A DNA stretch of 64,000 nucleotides, taken from contig NZ_JMCC02000002.1 in the NCBI RefSeq assembly GCF_000737335.2, positions 1-64,000 of the forward strand. The letters are read 5' to 3'. The notes beneath the pieces are model-generated. The model had not been told where the DNA came from. It worked only from the letters and a program-made list of their open reading frames with translations, and ran no database searches. Positions 35,049 to 42,768 of the stretch are shown piece after piece; position 1 is the stretch's first letter, and each line of letters begins with the position of its first letter. This stretch comes from Enhygromyxa salina. Lineage in GTDB: Bacteria > Myxococcota_A > Polyangia > Nannocystales > Nannocystaceae. The position numbers and the translations under genes were made by a program.

Positions 35049-35410
35049 GACAGAGCGTCGACACTGCGTTCCCCGATTCTACCTCGATGCGTGGTCAGAT
35101 GCCTAAACCGGGCTAATTCTCCATGTGTTCTCGTTCGGTCAAAGAAAACTGGTCAATCCCACCACTACGGCATTGGAAGAGTGTTGTCGCCGGGGCTTCC
35201 TCAAAAATGATCATGCTCGAGAACCAACTACTTGTCCTCGCACAGTTCATCCTCACACTGGTCCGGCGCCACCCCGACGAAATCGACGCTAGCGCCAAGA
35301 CGTACGAGGCTTCACCACGGGCGACTTCGTACCACGTGGCCCAAAATGGAATGCCTGCCGTCCCCGGGTCGGGGGACGTGCGAACGCTGCCCCGACTCAC
35401 GCCGCCTTAG
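35041..35410 (+). pseudogene. DUF4238 gene relic with in-frame stop and frameshift
   Basis: From ATG 35041 the frame reads MAKTERRHCVPRFYLDAWSD and A, then TAA at 35104. In the same frame beyond the stop it continues TGLILHVFSFGQRKLVNPTT-TALEECCRRGFLKND. H-x-V-P-R-F-Y-L followed by a short segment and a hydrophobic strand is the start of DUF4238 proteins. Near 35215 another frame continues as ENQLLVLAQFILTLVRRHPD-EIDASAKTY, close to the later family pattern L-x-x-F-I-A-x-x-x-x-R-x-P. Thus a premature stop, a shift and an internal deletion have inactivated it. The remainder loses similarity after about 35300. Confidence 0.66.
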
Positions 35411-35730
35411 CTCGAAGGCGTTCGGATGTCCGGCCGGGTCGTCGGGGCGATCGACTTCCGCTGCCCCCGAAGGAGACGGCGCGCCTCCGCCCGGGGTAGA
35501 TGGGCATCCAGGATCGCGGTCACGGTCTCTTCGATCAACGCCGACCCGACAATGCGAGCGTCGTAGTCCGCCCGGGCGGCGGGATCGAGCAGCACCGCAT
35601 GGGCCTCAACGAGCACTCGCGCTCGACCAGGTTCGACGCGGAGGAACTCTCGCTGGTAGGCGTCGTGGATCTCGTCGCGCTCCGCCTTCGGGCCGATCCC
35701 GAGGATCGCGTAGTAGTCGAGGTCACTCAT
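35407..35730 (-). CDS. J-domain-like protein lacking the HPD motif
   Basis: A 107-residue protein starting MSDLDYYAILGIGPKAERDE. The pattern D-Y-Y-A-I-L-G-I, then E-I-x-x-A-Y-Q-R-E and E-A-H-A-V-L-L-D-P-A-A-R-A-D-Y-D is that of a J domain, but where His-Pro-Asp should stand between helices II and III there is R-V-E-P-G-R-A. HPD is needed to stimulate DnaK, so classical co-chaperone activity is unlikely. The C-terminal 45 residues are Arg/Pro/Ala-rich. It is convergent with, and overlaps by 4 nt, the DUF4238 relic. A short truncated J-protein or a divergent adaptor are alternatives. Confidence 0.62.
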   Translation of the reverse strand: MSDLDYYAILGIGPKAERDEIHDAYQREFLRVEPGRARVLVEAHAVLLDPAARADYDARIVGSALIEETVTAILDAHLPRAEARRLLRGQRKSIAPTTRPDIRTPSS

Positions 35731-35957
35731 GCTGCCGCCGCGCTCGTCTCGCGGCAGCGACGCGCTCGCAACCCGGGCGCGCAGACATGCCTTCGATCAG
35801 CACCGGACGGCTGGGTGACGGGTGGCAACGGCGTTGTACGGGCAGCATTGCTCATCGTGCCGACCAGCCGGGTGGCAGAAAACCCAGCGGTCGAGCCGCG
35901 CGCGTCGGCGGTGCGACGCTTTCCTTGCCAGCCAACAACTGGCGGAAGGAAAGCATC

Positions 35958-36425
35958 ATGTTCATCAAGCTACAGGTACTACTCACGTTCTTCGCAACGC
36001 TCACTACCACCAGCGGGGGCCCGCCTGATCTGTGCGACCTCGTTTACACGGACACGGGCAAGCCGATCCTCTGCGAGCCTCACCGCGACGGTGCGCCGAG
36101 CTTCGACGACACAGTTTGCTGTGAGGGTCGCAGCTGCTCACCGGCTCGGGAGGGTTCGTGCGCCACGGGTGAGCCGTTCTACTGCGAGTTCGGGGAACTG
36201 CGGGCCAGCGGTGAGGTGAGCTGCTACTTCGAGGTGCCCGAATTCTGCGAGGTATTTCCCTGCAAGCAGGGGTTCCAGCCCCAACCGCAGGCGAACTATA
36301 TGTGCTGCCACGGAGGGATTTGTTGGAACACTTATCACGGCTCAAACGACTGCGAACTCCAGGACATCTACTGGTGTAACGACGGCGTCACGAACCAGGA
36401 CGGCACCGTCACCTGCTTCGACTAG
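35958..36425 (+). CDS. Small secreted cysteine-rich protein
   Basis: A 155-residue protein. GGAAGGAAAG lies 5-7 bases before the ATG at 35958, a strong ribosome binding site. The N-terminal MFIKLQVLLTFFATLTTTSG is a signal-like hydrophobic stretch without a lipobox. The mature part has about 18 Cys in pairs (C-C-E-G-R-S-C, C-E-V-F-P-C, M-C-C-H-G-G-I-C). No family was recognised; the disulfide pattern suggests an extracellular stable protein. Codon usage is lower in GC than in the kinase genes. Confidence 0.7.
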   Translation: MFIKLQVLLTFFATLTTTSGGPPDLCDLVYTDTGKPILCEPHRDGAPSFDDTVCCEGRSCSPAREGSCATGEPFYCEFGELRASGEVSCYFEVPEFCEVFPCKQGFQPQPQANYMCCHGGICWNTYHGSNDCELQDIYWCNDGVTNQDGTVTCFD

Positions 36426-36432
36426 CGGTTGA

Positions 36433-36466
36433 AGCGGTGGGAGGAGACCTGCCTCGTCCCACCGCT
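36433..36466. terminator. Hairpin between convergent genes, without U-tract
   Basis: AGCGGTGGGA (36433-36442) pairs perfectly with TCCCACCGCT (36457-36466) across a 14-nt loop. It lies between the stop of the Cys-rich protein gene and the stop of the minus-strand kinase. No T run follows on either strand, so it may be a Rho-assisted or bidirectional stop. Confidence 0.5.
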
Positions 36467-36471
36467 GGGCC

Positions 36472-38724
36472 CTACCCTCCAACCAGCTCTTCAATGGCGA
36501 TGTCAAACCGCCAAACTTCCTCTTGTGATCCGTGTTGGCTGGCCATGTGTCGACCAGCCTGCAGCACTTCAGCCGCTCGACGAAATTCCCCGGTAGCGCT
36601 GTAGCGGTTGGCCAACGTGAACGCGTCTTCTGTGTACCTACCCCAAGCTTCGTTGTCCGCATCCAGCTTCAGCAGACCTCGCTCGACCGTCTCCGCATTT
36701 GCGAGCCGTCCCAGTTCGACAAAGGCAAAGAACTTCAGCATCAGGAGCGCGCGCGTCCGCCAGCTCCCATGCCCAAATTCTTCCTGGTGCACCCGTAGCG
36801 CCAGCTCCAAGTACTCCAACGCCTCGCCCGCCCGGTGCACCGCCAGCAACCCGCGCGCATAGCTCTCGTGCGCCGCGCTGAGTCGCTCGCGCGTCCCCCC
36901 GTGGTTTTGCAGCTCCGCCTCCCTCAGCTCCACGGCGTGGAGCAGCAACGCCACCCCGCGCTCGCGCACGTTCTCGGGCCCGGCCAGCAACCCAAGCCCG
37001 TGCACCTGCAGCAGCTCCGCCACACGGTCCGGTCGATACTCGACGAACACCCCTCGGGCCCCGAGCGCATACGCGTCCACGCTCCCGAACTCCCCGCGCG
37101 CACCCGCGACCGCGGCCAGCTTCATCTGCACCTCCGCCCCAAACACCCCCAGCCCCATTGCCCATGCCTCTTCGTAGGCCCGCTCGAAGTCCTGCACCGC
37201 GCCGTCGAGTTCTCCGTCGAGCCGACGGATCTCCCCGCGCCAGAACATCGCCCGCGCGACGCCGTAGTCTGATCGCAGCTCCAGCGAGAGGTTCATGTAG
37301 CTTTGCTGACGATCGCGGGCGACCTCGAGATCCCCCATCCCGACCAACGCCTGCACTTCAACGTCGATGTTGCGCAGTTCGAGCAGCCCGCCATAGCCCC
37401 ACTCGGCGTCGTGCGGATGATCGATACAATGATCTGGATCAGGTAGCTCCGCGATCACGGTCGCGTAGCTCAACCCCTCGCGCAGGTGCGGCGTCCGAAA
37501 CGCCTGAACGGTCGCCTGAAACCGGTCGCGCAGGCTCGCGCTGCACGGCGACGGCTTCGTGCTGGCCCCGCTGGCCTTGGCCGCGCTGCACTCCGCCGCG
37601 CGAACGTCCACCCACCGACCGGCCCAGCGATCGAGCCCGTCGCCGGCCTGACGGTTTCCAAACGCGCCGCGCAGCTCCGACTGGATCTCATCGTCCCAGA
37701 TCGACGCGAGCTCGCCACTGATGTCTTCGCACGCGTCAGCGTGGGCCGGCTGCGCCGACACCAAGAGCCCAACCGCCACCGACGCAGCGATCGCCACCCC
37801 ACAGACGGCCGCTGTCCACGGCCAGCCCGGCTTCGCCGGCTGATGCACAGCCTCTAACGCACCCAACAGCGCCGCCATGTTTGGCCAGCGCTTGCCAGCG
37901 TCGGGCGCCAGCCCCCGCGCGAGGATCTTGTCGATCGAGCGCGGCACCCTGTCCGCACGGCTTGGCTTCGACACCCGCCCGCGCTCGCGGTCCGCCATGC
38001 TGGCGAACGGCGAGTGCCCGTGAAACATCTCGTAGACGATCATGCAGTACGCATACAGGTCGTCGCGCACATCCAGAAACCCGCGTTCGACCACCGCGGG
38101 CGCCATGTACTCCTTGGTGCCCACGCGATCGCCCATGTCCAGGGAGTCGTTGACCAAACAGGCGAGCCCGAGGTCGGCGACAAACGGCCGTCCGTCGGCA
38201 TCGAACAGGATGTTGTTGGGTTTGAGGTCACGATGCAGGATCCCCGCGTCATGGATCGCCGCCAGCCCGCGACCGATCTGCAGCGCCACCTCCAAGGTGT
38301 CCTTCCACGGCCCCAAAAATTCACGCTCTTCCAGCGTGCCGCCCGGCATGTAGGGCATCACGAGCGCGATGAAGTGAAGTTGGAACAGCCCCACGTCGAT
38401 CACAGAGATGACGTTGGGGTGCTCGACCAGGGCGAGCAACCGGGCCTCACGCAGTGGCGTGTACCTGCGGCCCGCCGCTGCGGCCTCGCATAGATCTGCT
38501 CGCGCGCTATCAGTAATCCCCAAAGTCTCCAGCATCTCGGGAGTCATCGTGTGGAGCGCCGACAAGTCAAGCGACACCTTACATGCGACCCGCCGCTGGA
38601 GCTGGCGGTCCCATGCCTGCATCACCGTCGCGTGGCCGCCGGAGCCGATTCCGGCGATCACGAAAAATCGATCCTCCGAGAGCCGGGGAAGATCGTCGAA
38701 TGAGTGCGTCGGTGCATCAACCAT
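36472..38724 (-). CDS. Ser/Thr protein kinase with TM segment and TPR-like C-terminal domain
   Basis: A 750-residue transmembrane kinase. The N-terminal catalytic domain (about residues 15-290) shows GIGSGGHATVMQAWDRQLQR, CKVSLDL, HRDLKPNNILF and ADLGLACL (DLG in place of DFG) and GTKEYMAPAVVERG. A single hydrophobic helix (WTAAVCGVAIAASVAVGLLV) follows at about 305-325. The C-terminal 400 residues are helical TPR-like repeats, for example YGVARAMFWRGEIRRLDGEL and RERLSAAHESYARGLLAVHR. This is the Pkn plus TPR arrangement common in myxobacteria, with the TPR part facing the periplasm or cytoplasm depending on orientation. The ATG at 38724 (MVDAPTHSFDDLPRL) is preferred to 38802 because the region further upstream overlaps the divergent XRE gene. 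Confidence 0.87.
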   Translation of the reverse strand: MVDAPTHSFDDLPRLSEDRFFVIAGIGSGGHATVMQAWDRQLQRRVACKVSLDLSALHTMTPEMLETLGITDSARADLCEAAAAGRRYTPLREARLLALVEHPNVISVIDVGLFQLHFIALVMPYMPGGTLEEREFLGPWKDTLEVALQIGRGLAAIHDAGILHRDLKPNNILFDADGRPFVADLGLACLVNDSLDMGDRVGTKEYMAPAVVERGFLDVRDDLYAYCMIVYEMFHGHSPFASMADRERGRVSKPSRADRVPRSIDKILARGLAPDAGKRWPNMAALLGALEAVHQPAKPGWPWTAAVCGVAIAASVAVGLLVSAQPAHADACEDISGELASIWDDEIQSELRGAFGNRQAGDGLDRWAGRWVDVRAAECSAAKASGASTKPSPCSASLRDRFQATVQAFRTPHLREGLSYATVIAELPDPDHCIDHPHDAEWGYGGLLELRNIDVEVQALVGMGDLEVARDRQQSYMNLSLELRSDYGVARAMFWRGEIRRLDGELDGAVQDFERAYEEAWAMGLGVFGAEVQMKLAAVAGARGEFGSVDAYALGARGVFVEYRPDRVAELLQVHGLGLLAGPENVRERGVALLLHAVELREAELQNHGGTRERLSAAHESYARGLLAVHRAGEALEYLELALRVHQEEFGHGSWRTRALLMLKFFAFVELGRLANAETVERGLLKLDADNEAWGRYTEDAFTLANRYSATGEFRRAAEVLQAGRHMASQHGSQEEVWRFDIAIEELVGG

Positions 38725-38780
38725 GCTTCGGCGATGGTAGCAGCCCCGCAAATGTATCGTCTCGAGAGAACTCACCAACC

Positions 38781-39176
38781 GTGCCGACTCCCAAGCAGCC
38801 AAAAGTCAAAAAAGATCATCACATATGTGTGGTGGACCTGACATCGCGGATCGAAGTGGCGCGACCCAGGTCAATCATCGGCCGACAGCCGATCGTGGGG
38901 CAGCGTTTGCGCGAACTCCGGGAACAGAGCGAGCTGACGCGGGCAGAGCTGTCGGAATGGACAGGAGTGGCGACAAGCGCGATCGTTCGACTCGAGCGGG
39001 GCCAGGACGTGCGTCTATCCACGTACTTGCCGATCCTCGACTATTTCATCACTCACGCACCCCAGGGATGGATGCTCGCGGAACGCTTCGCGCTGTTGTC
39101 CCCGTCGCGCCGTCGCAGGCTGATCGCGGCGCTCGACCGCCTCGGACCAGAGGGTGATCATCATGACGAAGCGTGA
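38781..39176 (+). CDS. XRE-family helix-turn-helix regulator
   Basis: A 131-residue DNA-binding protein. Residues 45-100 hold IVGQRLRELREQSELTRAEL-SEWTGVATSAIVRLERGQDV, the five-helix XRE/Cro-like domain, followed by a YLPILDYFITHAP continuation. The C-terminal end RRRRLIAALDRLGPEGDHHD is short. GTG 38781 (VPTPKQPKVKKDHH) is the start; GTG 38829 or 38832 (VVDLTSR) would give a shorter protein, and the choice is uncertain. It is divergent from the TPR kinase gene and may regulate it or the sigma gene next door. No adjacent toxin gene was seen. Confidence 0.75.
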   Translation: MPTPKQPKVKKDHHICVVDLTSRIEVARPRSIIGRQPIVGQRLRELREQSELTRAELSEWTGVATSAIVRLERGQDVRLSTYLPILDYFITHAPQGWMLAERFALLSPSRRRRLIAALDRLGPEGDHHDEA

Positions 39177-39277
39177 GCCTGCGTTGGCGTCGGCGCTCCA
39201 GTCCCGGCGAACTGGGCGATTGACCGTGCTCGGGGGGCGACGCTTGCGCGCGTGAAGGGGCGGAGATCGGGCAGCTG

Positions 39278-39904
39278 CTATCGCCTCGCGGTACCTGAGG
39301 AGTTCGAACTCGAGGAGTCCGAACGAGGTGGTAATTGACGATGACGCTTGAGCATCGCTTGGACGGCCTGTCGGCGCAGGTCTTCTCGGTGTCGTTGGGA
39401 CTCGAGCTGCGCGACGAGCTTCTTGCGGAGACGGGAGACCGAAGCGCGCACGGCCGCGGGCCCGAGATTCAATTCGTCAGCGATCTCTCGATAGGTGTAC
39501 CCATACGCTCGCGCCTCGATGATGCGGCGCGCGCTTGCGTCACAGACCTCGAGCAATGCGTCGACACGCTGCAGCTCGTCACGGGCACGAACCCGCTCGC
39601 TCGGGCCCGCGGCGCTCAGGCAATGCCGCGCCGACTCGCAGCCAACGACCCTGTTGTTGCGGACGCGCGTCAACTCGCGACGCACGGCGTTGTTGGTGCA
39701 GGAGAGCACCCAGAAGAACATGCGCTCAGGCTCGGGTATGTTGCCCGCGCGCAGCTTGGCGAGCATCTCGATCATCGCCGACTGAATGACCCCGTCGAGT
39801 TGGCTTCGCTTGCGGAAGAACCTGCGCGCCCATTGGCGGGCGACCATGACAAACTGGGACGTCGCCGAAGGGTCCCCGTCGAGCAGCTTCTGATGGTCCA
39901 GCAT
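39278..39904 (-). CDS. ECF-type RNA polymerase sigma factor
   Basis: A 208-residue sigma-70-family protein. Region 2 lies around FVMVARQWARRFFRKRSQLD and IEMLAKLRAGN. Region 4 is RIIEARAYGYTYREIADELN-LGPAAVRASVSRLRKKL (helix-turn-helix with A-x-x-L-x-x-G-P-A-A-V-R). The C-terminal 35 residues are Arg/Ser-rich. No anti-sigma gene is adjacent. The ATG at 39904 is in the usual position. Its target promoters cannot be read from one gene. Confidence 0.84.
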   Translation of the reverse strand: MLDHQKLLDGDPSATSQFVMVARQWARRFFRKRSQLDGVIQSAMIEMLAKLRAGNIPEPERMFFWVLSCTNNAVRRELTRVRNNRVVGCESARHCLSAAGPSERVRARDELQRVDALLEVCDASARRIIEARAYGYTYREIADELNLGPAAVRASVSRLRKKLVAQLESQRHREDLRRQAVQAMLKRHRQLPPRSDSSSSNSSGTARR

Positions 39905-40278
39905 CGTGCGGACGATATCAGCGACTCTCTGGGACCCCTGGCCTTTGGTACAAGCGCGAAACTGACCCGATCGGGAAAACGCGCGCGTGCAGCGTCCAGT
40001 GACGGGGCTGCGGCGACGCTCGAGATCGCTGATTTCCTCATACGATCAATTTCCGCCCGGAGCAGCGCCGACGAGAGCCACACGTTGCGCCCTACGGACT
40101 GGGTTGATCCGGGGGCTAGCGGGCGGTTGGCGGAAACGTGGTTGAAGTTGGAGGGGACGCAAAACCGCGGTCGCAGTCTCCGATACTCTGCGCACGGACC
40201 TCGACCACCGTGCTGCATCACGAACACGTCCAGCGAATCCAAGCCCGACGTGAGCCGTGCGCTGCTCGCCTCGTAGAC
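39905..40278. other. Intergenic stretch without a supported gene
   Basis: About 374 bases between the divergent ECF sigma gene and the membrane protein gene. It is slightly less GC-rich around 40030-40060. No open frame has a recognisable product. It should hold the promoters of both flanking genes, but I see no convincing -35/-10 pair or inverted repeat. Confidence 0.4.
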
Positions 40279-42759
40279 ATGTCCAAGGGCCAACCCCACC
40301 GGCTGCTGCTGCTCGTGTTGGTGCTCGTCTGCGCGTCCGGCTGGGGCCCTCCGTCTGCGCCGCCCGAGGCCGCGCCCGCGCAAGTCGACCCTGTCGTAGA
40401 GACCGCGCCAGTGAGCAACGCCAAGCCGACGCTCGACTCGAAAGAGCGGACGCCCCACTACCTCAAGGTCGGCCGGTGGATGGGGCGCGTGGTCGAGCGC
40501 AAGCCGGGGCGGGTTCGCTACCGGTTCGAGGCGCCAGGCGCTTCGGCCACCTTCGTCGATCTCAGGCCCCGCCAACCGGGTGACTCGAACCGATATGGAA
40601 CCGACGAGGTCGCGGTCTCACCCGAGCCCGGTGTCGCCGCGGATCCCGAGCTGTTGGATGCGATCACGGGCTGGCTGCGACGAAGCGAGGGAGGCCCGAG
40701 CACGCCGTCTCACGCCGCGGGCGAGGATCCAGGGGAGCCAGGCCACGGGGACCTCGACTCACCAGCCGTGCGCGCGCCGTTGATCCGCGCGATCGGTCAG
40801 GGGCTGTTCGGGCTGTGGGCAGTTGCGGGGTTGATCGCGCTGCTCGGAGCCTGGCGCTCGCGCAGCCACGCGAATCCCGAGCCGCCCGAGCCCGAGCGAG
40901 GGTCCTGGAGGAAGTTGGGTGTCGCGCTGTTAGTCGCGGCGGGGGCGATCGGCCTGCGGTTGATCTTCGCCGCGCCGACACCTCTCGATGACGACGCGCT
41001 GCGCGACCTCGGCTCGGGGATGAGCTGCGCCAGCGGACTGTGCCCGGGTGGAGCGACGGCCTCGTTTGGCGGCGTCCACCACGGCACTGGATTCCCTCGC
41101 TTGCTCGGGCTGTGCATCAACATGGGCCTCGACGTTGGCGGGATTCAGGTGTTGCTCACGGTCTTGTTTGGCCTGGCGGTCGCTGTGACTTTCGACGCGG
41201 GTCGACGTCTTGGAATCTTAGTTGGCGCGCTCGCGGCCGCTGGCGAACTGAGCCTGTTGCTCGCGGAGCTGAGCGCCTCGGGTGAGGTGCTGTGGAACCC
41301 CGCGAGCGTCGCCCTGCCGGCCGCGCTAACCGTGGCGGCGGTACTGCGAGGCGCGGCGACAGGTCGACCGGGCCCGTTCTTGCTCGCGGGCGTGTGCGCG
41401 GGCCTGGCCTACGAGGCTCACGTCGCGAGCCTGGCGCTGTGGCCCGGCCTGATGATCGTCACGGCGGTGACCGCTGGCGGCCCACGAGCGGGGCGGTCGA
41501 CTGCGGCCGAGCTCGGCCTGCGCGCGCTGTGGCTGCCGGTCCTCGCAGGTGCGCTCGCGGTCCCCATGATCGTGTCGCCAGCGTCGTCGATCGTGAACGG
41601 GCGGGTGATCCTCGCCGAGCTTGGCTGGGTGGGGCTCGGCGTGGGTGCGCTGAACTGCATCATCCTCGCCGTTGGGCTCCGGCGCTGGAGCACGGCGAGC
41701 GACGCGTCCGGCTGGCGCCCGAGTCCCGCGGCCCTGGCCCTGGCCCTGCCGCTTGCGACCCTGATCGTGATCCTGTTCACCTCGGGCTTCGTCGAGGCCC
41801 ACCCGGTTCGCTACTACGCGCCAGCGTTCCCGGCGATCGCCGTTGGGGGTGCGTGGTTGCTGGTGCACTTCGTGACGCACCGCTTCGAGGCCCCGCGCGC
41901 CGCTGCAGGCGTGGTGGCGTTGGTGGGCGGCGTGCTCGTGCTGAGCTCGCTGTCTGCATACATGGGGCGGATGGCCGTGGATCGGGATCGCTGGAACTAC
42001 GCAGACGTCCGGGCGATCGCGGCGGTGTTGCGCGAGCGTGGCGTCGGCGGTGGCGAGCTGCACCTCGCGATCCGCGGCGGCCTGTGTGGGCGCGAGCGCT
42101 ACGGGGATCGGGGCCAGCACCTCGACGAGCTGCTCGTCGGTGGCCTGCGCTTGTACGGCAAGATCGACCTCGACCCGCGCGCCCGGGGCCGGCCACCATC
42201 AACTTGGTTTGTCGCAAAGCTACGCAATGACGAGCTGCCCGAGCTGACTGGGCCCGCGACGATCCTCGCCTCGGGAACCGGGCACACGATCGTGATGGCG
42301 CCCTACGACCCGGTGCTAGACCTCGCGGCCATGCGCCACTGTGTGCAAGTCGCTGGCGCTGAAGCGGAGTGTGTGACGGCCGAGCCGCTGCCGCTCGATC
42401 TGCGTGGCGGTCTGGTCCTGCCGCACCACGATCCGGGGCGCAAGCCAGGCCCAGATCAGCAACTCGTTGCCTACTACTACGAGATCCCACTGCACCCAGT
42501 CTCGACCCCGCGCCAGACAACGCTGTGGATCAGCGCGCAGGTCGAGCCGGGTCCGTGGCGGATCATCGAGCTCGAGGGTGGGGCCTCGACCGCGACGGAG
42601 CTGCCGGCGCGGCGCGTCGAGCTGCGCGTCGAGCCGGGCGTCGCGGCCTCGGTCACGGTTGGGCACCTGCTCGATGGCGACGATCCGTGGTGGGGTCGGT
42701 GGCCGCCCGTGCTCGAGCTCCCCGAGGATCTCGAGCTGCGGGCGCTGGTGTTGCAGTAG
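40279..42759 (+). CDS. Polytopic membrane protein, GT-C-like, with extracytoplasmic C-terminal domain
   Basis: An 826-residue protein. A signal-like segment (HRLLLLVLVLVCASGWGPPS) and a soluble domain of about 140 residues are followed by about eleven hydrophobic helices (residues 170-570) and a C-terminal soluble part of about 240 residues. The loop after the second helix has A-P-T-P-L-D-D-D-A-L-R-D; acidic pairs in the first large loop are characteristic of GT-C glycosyltransferases. It is paralogous to the next gene (E/P-x-L-W-N-P-A-S/T around helix 5; A-Y-E-A-H-V-A versus A-Y-H-G-H-I-V). The catalytic role is inferred only from layout. Start ATG 40279 lacks a clear ribosome-binding site. 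Confidence 0.6.
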   Translation: MSKGQPHRLLLLVLVLVCASGWGPPSAPPEAAPAQVDPVVETAPVSNAKPTLDSKERTPHYLKVGRWMGRVVERKPGRVRYRFEAPGASATFVDLRPRQPGDSNRYGTDEVAVSPEPGVAADPELLDAITGWLRRSEGGPSTPSHAAGEDPGEPGHGDLDSPAVRAPLIRAIGQGLFGLWAVAGLIALLGAWRSRSHANPEPPEPERGSWRKLGVALLVAAGAIGLRLIFAAPTPLDDDALRDLGSGMSCASGLCPGGATASFGGVHHGTGFPRLLGLCINMGLDVGGIQVLLTVLFGLAVAVTFDAGRRLGILVGALAAAGELSLLLAELSASGEVLWNPASVALPAALTVAAVLRGAATGRPGPFLLAGVCAGLAYEAHVASLALWPGLMIVTAVTAGGPRAGRSTAAELGLRALWLPVLAGALAVPMIVSPASSIVNGRVILAELGWVGLGVGALNCIILAVGLRRWSTASDASGWRPSPAALALALPLATLIVILFTSGFVEAHPVRYYAPAFPAIAVGGAWLLVHFVTHRFEAPRAAAGVVALVGGVLVLSSLSAYMGRMAVDRDRWNYADVRAIAAVLRERGVGGGELHLAIRGGLCGRERYGDRGQHLDELLVGGLRLYGKIDLDPRARGRPPSTWFVAKLRNDELPELTGPATILASGTGHTIVMAPYDPVLDLAAMRHCVQVAGAEAECVTAEPLPLDLRGGLVLPHHDPGRKPGPDQQLVAYYYEIPLHPVSTPRQTTLWISAQVEPGPWRIIELEGGASTATELPARRVELRVEPGVAASVTVGHLLDGDDPWWGRWPPVLELPEDLELRALVLQ

Positions 42760-42768
42760 GATGTGCGG

